NCBI GenBank assembly: GCA_037577475.1
Contig: CM075194.1
Coordinates: 22,740,492 to 22,804,491 of the forward strand
Length of the DNA stretch: 64,000 nucleotides
Origin: Chaunax sp. Z400
Lineage: Eukaryota > Chordata > Actinopteri > Lophiiformes > Chaunacidae
Direction: 5' to 3'
Part shown: positions 61,801 to 64,000 of the stretch, in pieces
How the letters are laid out: the number at the start of each line of letters is the position of its first letter
Numbering within the stretch: the first letter of the stretch is position 1
The notes under the pieces: model-generated
Told to the model about the DNA's origin: nothing
Databases searched by the model: none
What the model saw: only the letters and a program-made list of their open reading frames with translations
Position numbers and translations under genes: made by a program

Positions 61801-63087
61801 AACTGAGGAGACTTTGAACAGCGTTGCATTCGTTTACTGACATGTATACTGAAATGCATTTGAATGGTGAGGTGCTCACTTACTGACATCCATTACTGAC
61901 GTACATTTGAACTATAATGTAGCTGCTTAGTTTCAGGATAACAGTGAAAAAAACACAGATTGACTGTGAATCTGTGATCAGCGAATCAGCAAAGTGATCT
62001 GTAACTTCCACCTCTAATGTCAGAGCATTACCAAAACAAAATGACGGTGCCTTGATTATATAGAACTCTTTCAAATGTATGAACACATATTAATCATTTC
62101 CACCAAGCAATAACTTGTTCCAGTGGTAAATTCCCATGTTATGAATACAGCATAATTAACAGCAATGGTTTGCCAAAGGCTCCACCCAGCAACACCAGTA
62201 AACCAGACAGCAGACTCCCATAGGACCTCCAAGGTTGTTGACACCCTCAGAAAGCAGCACGACTTCAGCCTTCAGACACAGGCTGCCTGTGAGGACAACC
62301 AACTGTCCTACGACATTTGCTTCCACCAAGTCTACTTCTTAGAGGAGATGCATTATCAATATTATGATGTAGTCAGTGATGCTATACAGGAAGCCTCCAA
62401 ACTGTTTTTGGACTGTAGAAGGTTGGTGGTACACAACGGCTCATTGTTCTCACCAGTACTCACCAGTATAAAAGACTAACTCTGTCCTGAGTTGATCGTA
62501 AAGTTTGCCAACCCCTGGAAACGAGCCAAATAGTCTCTAATTCGTAGTTGACCTGTTCTACAGAAGCTGATTTGGTGGAGGTCTGAGAGCATGAACCCTG
62601 ATCTACATACAGTGTCAGGGTAGGGTTCATCATCCACCATATTGGTTTATGATGGCCTAAATGTCTAGTTTATAACTGAACTTTGTTGCATGTCTTACCT
62701 CTCTCTGTCTCTGCATGTTTCCTGTCTCTCAAATAATGCCAAAAAGGAAGATCCAACCTTACAATTCTTTGCTTTGTGAATGTTTAATCAGTCAACAGCA
62801 GGTCTGATGTCTCTCTTAAAGTTATATAATAAAGCCACTTTATTAACTTCGGGTATAAAGTAACAAATGTACGACAGCCTGAGTGGAACCTTTCAGTGCC
62901 AGCACAGTATATTTGGTTCTTAGTCTCACCGGTGCCGTTGGTGTCAACCATGAGACCCTGGTTGACGTGGTTTTGGATGAGCAGGAGAGTCTGCTCGAAG
63001 ATTTCCCCGGCACGGGCCTGCTCCACTGTGTAGGGGTCTCGTGGATACCGGAAAAGAGCTAGCAACTCTCCTGGGGTACGAGGCTGA
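43437..63087 (-). CDS. pxdn: Peroxidasin, C-terminal 835 residues (nine exons, partial gene)
   Basis: Peroxidasin is a secreted extracellular-matrix heme peroxidase that uses H2O2 and bromide to form sulfilimine crosslinks in collagen IV of basement membranes. The nine exons join in frame at GT-AG sites: 63087-62930, 58297-57291, 57139-56643, 55942-55808, 55310-55102, 50103-49992, 48091-47959, 46131-46018, 43580-43437. Numbering from the first full codon, the covalent-heme Asp and distal His are D176-H177 (FLDHD). The distal Arg and second covalent-heme Glu are R328 and E331 (HRANEQ). The proximal His is H425 (FRFGHT). C87 and C666 match the cysteines reported to link the human trimer. RGRR (684-687) is the furin-type processing site. 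Residues 718-761 form a short coiled coil, and residues 763-818 are the VWC domain. No frameshift or lost catalytic residue is seen. The LRR and Ig exons are beyond the right edge. Confidence 0.97.
43581..46017 (-). other. Last pxdn intron (2.4 kb), with a large AT-rich tandem array
   Basis: The array at 43965-44880 fills over a third of this intron. The rest (43585-43960, 44890-46015) shows no exon or known transposon. Confidence 0.65.
43965..44880. repeat. AT-rich tandem array (aaatctgtaaat / atgtagat modules)
   Basis: Over 900 bp is built of two short modules, a 12-mer 'aaatctgtaaat' and an 8-mer 'atgtagat' (variants acgtagat, acatagat, atgcagat). They alternate as about 20-bp units with frequent extra 12-mers and 'ctgtagataa' variants. 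Higher-order blocks recur every about 80 bp near 44055-44260. Diverged copies extend to about 43760. The translated minus strand is an endless IYRFIYIFTDL-type peptide and is not a gene. Confidence 0.93.
46018..46131 (-). CDS. pxdn: pxdn exon: coiled coil end and start of VWC domain
   Basis: A 114-bp exon of exactly 38 codons (acceptor 'tccacag' before 46131; donor aga|gtatgt at 46018/46017). It encodes IKRLETRLSRTDCTDSAGRE, then WKKDSCTTCECR, matching the first half of the peroxidasin VWC module. Both boundaries are phase 0. Confidence 0.93.
46132..47958 (-). other. pxdn intron (1.8 kb)
   Basis: It contains a (GT)n run (47912-47935) beside the upstream exon's donor and a repeat trace at about 47690-47800 ('ccttgatccagatcagcctt', 'aaaatctaaccacctg'). 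Around 46770-46985 an interspersed-repeat-like stretch gives a 67-codon frame without family resemblance. Confidence 0.55.
47959..48091 (-). CDS. pxdn: pxdn exon: linker and coiled coil
   Basis: A 133-bp exon (acceptor 'tttcag' before 48091; donor cag|gtgagt at 47959/47958). It encodes HVEEAAERLINVTVTSRKST and then INDFQDFVSDMQKTITSLRKQ. The second half is the heptad segment thought to help trimerise peroxidasin. Confidence 0.95.
48092..49991 (-). other. pxdn intron (1.9 kb)
   Basis: No exon or recognisable mobile element is seen in this intron. Confidence 0.6.
49992..50103 (-). CDS. pxdn: pxdn exon: linker with furin-type site
   Basis: A 112-bp exon (acceptor 'caacag' before 50103; donor ag|gtaaca at 49992/49991). 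It encodes CRTKGQFNALSYHFRGRRSA and then EHSYKEDQPANSIQEN. RGRR|S fits the R-X-K/R-R proprotein convertase consensus and aligns with the cleavage site of mammalian peroxidasin. Confidence 0.95.
50322..51489 (-). mobile_element. Tc1/mariner-type DNA transposon, inactive copy
   Basis: The ends form terminal inverted repeats: 'tacaattggaagcaaaatta' + 'ttcaaccc' at 50322, against 'tacagtcggaagcaacttta' + 'ttcaaccc' read inward from 51489. Further in, both have 'aggttta(t)aggcaaaa'-like wording. The length of about 1.17 kb is normal for Tc1. On the minus strand, transposase pieces read GGGSVMLWGCFASSDTGIL and, in a second frame, PSQSPDLNPIENLWRDLK (with the DDE-region wording). Frameshifts and missing N-terminal parts make it nonautonomous. 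It lies in a pxdn intron and its transposase remnant is in the same orientation as pxdn. Confidence 0.9.
53975..54085. repeat. Interspersed repeat fragment ahead of SINE-like copy 5
   Basis: 'atgcctttattggacaggac', 'ctgaagaggtgagaggaaat', 'gggggagacatgtggcaaat' and 'gggttggaatcgaaccc' are the wording of a widespread fish repeat with a tRNA-like B-box. It is fused directly to the body of the other SINE-like family. Confidence 0.6.
54086..54315 (+). mobile_element. SINE-like element, copy 5, lacking its head
   Basis: It starts inside the family body ('gtgtggagtttgtatgttct') and runs through 'gtgaatgtgagtatgaatgg' and 'cagtcagctgggataggctt' to 'aaaatgaatgaatgaaaa'. The tRNA-like head is replaced by the repeat at 53975-54085. 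Confidence 0.75.
55102..55310 (-). CDS. pxdn: pxdn exon: end of peroxidase domain
   Basis: A 209-bp exon with acceptor 'gtttag' before 55310 and donor g|gtgaga at 55102/55101. It encodes FWYENPGVFSPAQLTQLKQA to DLRMWQDCCE. C666 matches the second cysteine implicated in trimer linkage in human peroxidasin. Confidence 0.95.
55808..55942 (-). CDS. pxdn: pxdn exon: peroxidase domain
   Basis: A 135-bp exon with acceptor 'ggcag' before 55942 and donor cag|gtacag at 55808. It encodes LYGTPLNIDLFPALMAEDLV and then PGSRLGPTLMCLLATQFKRL, completing the helices around the proximal side. Confidence 0.95.
56643..57139 (-). CDS. pxdn: pxdn exon: heme peroxidase domain, proximal half
   Basis: Acceptor 'cctag' before 57139; donor ag|gtaagt at 56643/56642. 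It encodes ILGEAGMKMMGPYSGYDP to REKIQ, including the proximal heme ligand H425 in AFRFGHTLINP and the signature MNIQRGRDHGIPSYNDYR. The preceding intron is only 151 bp. Confidence 0.97.
57291..58297 (-). CDS. pxdn: pxdn exon: heme peroxidase domain, distal half
   Basis: A large 1007-bp exon (acceptor 'ccgcag' before 58297; donor aag|gtagaa at 57291/57290). It encodes residues 53-388 from AFRYNDLVSP to SHWLPK. It holds the distal heme pocket (D176-H177), the calcium-loop sequence TSYIDASNVYG (258-268) and R328/E331. It also holds C87, the counterpart of the human trimer-forming cysteine. Many consecutive residues are identical to mammalian PXDN (for example [20 protein letters not shown]). 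Confidence 0.97.
58298..62929 (-). other. pxdn intron (4.6 kb)
   Basis: It contains a (GT)n microsatellite (58768-58808) and a short (CT)n run (58979-58994). Around 61435-61730 there is decayed interspersed-repeat wording ('attagggctgttcatag', 'gatacaatatcacaatag'). A 104-codon plus-strand frame at 62165-62479 has no family resemblance and no conserved-gene context. Confidence 0.6.
58768..58808. repeat. (GT)n microsatellite in pxdn intron
   Basis: About 20 GT dinucleotides, uninterrupted. Confidence 0.95.
62930..63087 (-). CDS. pxdn: pxdn exon: start of peroxidase region
   Basis: Acceptor 'ctccag' (63093-63088) and donor g|gtgaga at 62930/62929. It encodes QPRTPGELLALFRYPRDPY through LMVDTNGT, the segment just before the animal heme peroxidase fold. 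It starts with one base of a split codon and ends with one (phase 1). Confidence 0.95.
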
Positions 63088-64000
63088 CTGGAGGGATGAG
63101 GGATGAGGGATAGAGAGACGGGGGTGTGAGGGAGGAATGACAAGAGTGATGAAGGAGAAATGACAATGAATATGTTATGTGTGGAGAAAAAAAAGGGTTG
63201 AGAAACAATAGAAAATGTGTAGGAGTTAAGAGGGTTGAAAGAAAGACAGTAAAAGAAAGCAGGAGAAAAGATTAACTTCAAGTTCTCTCATTATATTCTA
63301 CTAGTTATATTTTCTTTTTGCTTGAGGGCAGGAAAAGCTTTCTGGCACTTTGCATCTCAAGCAAGTCAGAGTTGCTTCACTATTGAGTTGGAACTCTTCC
63401 TCATGAGTTGTGCGCATGAAGACTTTGTTGCTGCTTCATTCAAGATCACTGGACTGCTGTACTATTACCTCAGGATACATTTTAAAACATGCATTCAATT
63501 CCAGCCTTAAAGGCTCTGCCAGAGAGGGACTAATAGGTGTGAGAATCTATTAAGCCATGCATTAGATCCACAGGTGCTCCACAGTCCAAAGTGAACGACT
63601 AGAAAGAGGAATCGTCTCATTTTGTAGGCAGAATTAAATCATGACATATTGCACATGAAGAGCCAAGCTATTTAAACACAAACATGTGTTTTAAACCGAA
63701 AGGCAGAAATCTGTTAGGATACAAAGCTTCATATTGGATTCCTGGTACAACAGAAATACACTCCAAATGCATTTATCCTACAATAAAAGCAACCTTCAAT
63801 AATAAAAACTGCTGCTATCCACAAAGAACAATCAAGGTCTAACTGTTTGAAACTTAGCGGCACAGCCAATGTGCCTTCTGATCGGATAAAGAAGTGCTGC
63901 TAGCTTTTCTCCAATGTCATCCTGGTTTTTTAAAAATCTTTATTTCACGACTCTGCTTCCATCACCGAGGAGTGCCTCCTAATCTGTGATTGTAATTACA
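63088..64000 (-). other. pxdn intron, continuing beyond the window
   Basis: Minus-strand sequence upstream of the first visible exon. No further exon is recognisable up to the window edge. The tract just next to the acceptor is pyrimidine-rich on the minus strand, as expected. Confidence 0.6.

Noticed and set aside
62165..62479. 104-codon plus-strand frame inside the pxdn intron
   Set aside because: The context is intronic and antisense, with no family motif and no splice or promoter evidence; not enough to call a gene.

Overview
The window is vertebrate nuclear DNA, almost certainly from a teleost fish. Genes are sparse and split by canonical GT-AG introns. Recognisable proteins are vertebrate-specific, namely a CCR6-type chemokine receptor and peroxidasin. 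The filler is typical fish repeat DNA: tRNA-headed SINE-like repeats, decayed LINE reverse transcriptase, a Tc1 transposon, and mini- and microsatellites. I cannot name the species. There are no operons, CRISPR arrays, rRNA genes or convincing free-standing tRNA genes.

Layout. 1-15.8 kb: no complete gene; decayed LINE pieces, two copies of one SINE-like family and simple repeats. 15.8-16.3 kb: a CpG-rich promoter and the first coding exon (minus strand) of a lysine/serine/proline-rich protein I do not recognise; the rest of that gene is not seen and probably lies off the left edge. 21.99-23.07 kb: an intact single-exon receptor CDS of the CCR6 family (plus strand), with a splice acceptor just ahead of the ATG, a candidate upstream TATA/noncoding exon and a poly(A) signal. 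24.55-26.0 kb: a G-rich 21-bp minisatellite of about 69 units, open in several frames on both strands only because 21 is a multiple of 3. Two diverged copies of an AT-rich repeat (about 19.9 and 27.8 kb) flank the receptor and the minisatellite. 33.07-33.58 kb (minus strand): a compact intronless candidate gene for a 117-residue coiled-coil protein with TATA box, duplicated CCAAT/TGACATCA elements and a downstream AATAAA. 34.1-34.5 kb: a 42-bp minisatellite.

41.1-64 kb is the 3' part of peroxidasin (pxdn, minus strand). Nine coding exons give the last 835 residues: almost all of the heme peroxidase domain, the linker with a furin-type RGRR site, a short coiled coil and the C-terminal VWC domain, followed by a roughly 2.3 kb 3' UTR. 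The upstream LRR and Ig exons lie beyond the right edge. Its introns carry a Tc1 element with recognisable terminal inverted repeats, a SINE-like copy and an AT-rich tandem array of about 0.9 kb.

The genes do not form a pathway. The receptor is an immune-cell surface GPCR; peroxidasin is a secreted matrix enzyme that crosslinks collagen IV; the two other loci are of unknown function. The receptor (plus) and pxdn (minus) converge, with the coiled-coil candidate between them. The most novel item is that small candidate gene and its duplicated promoter module.
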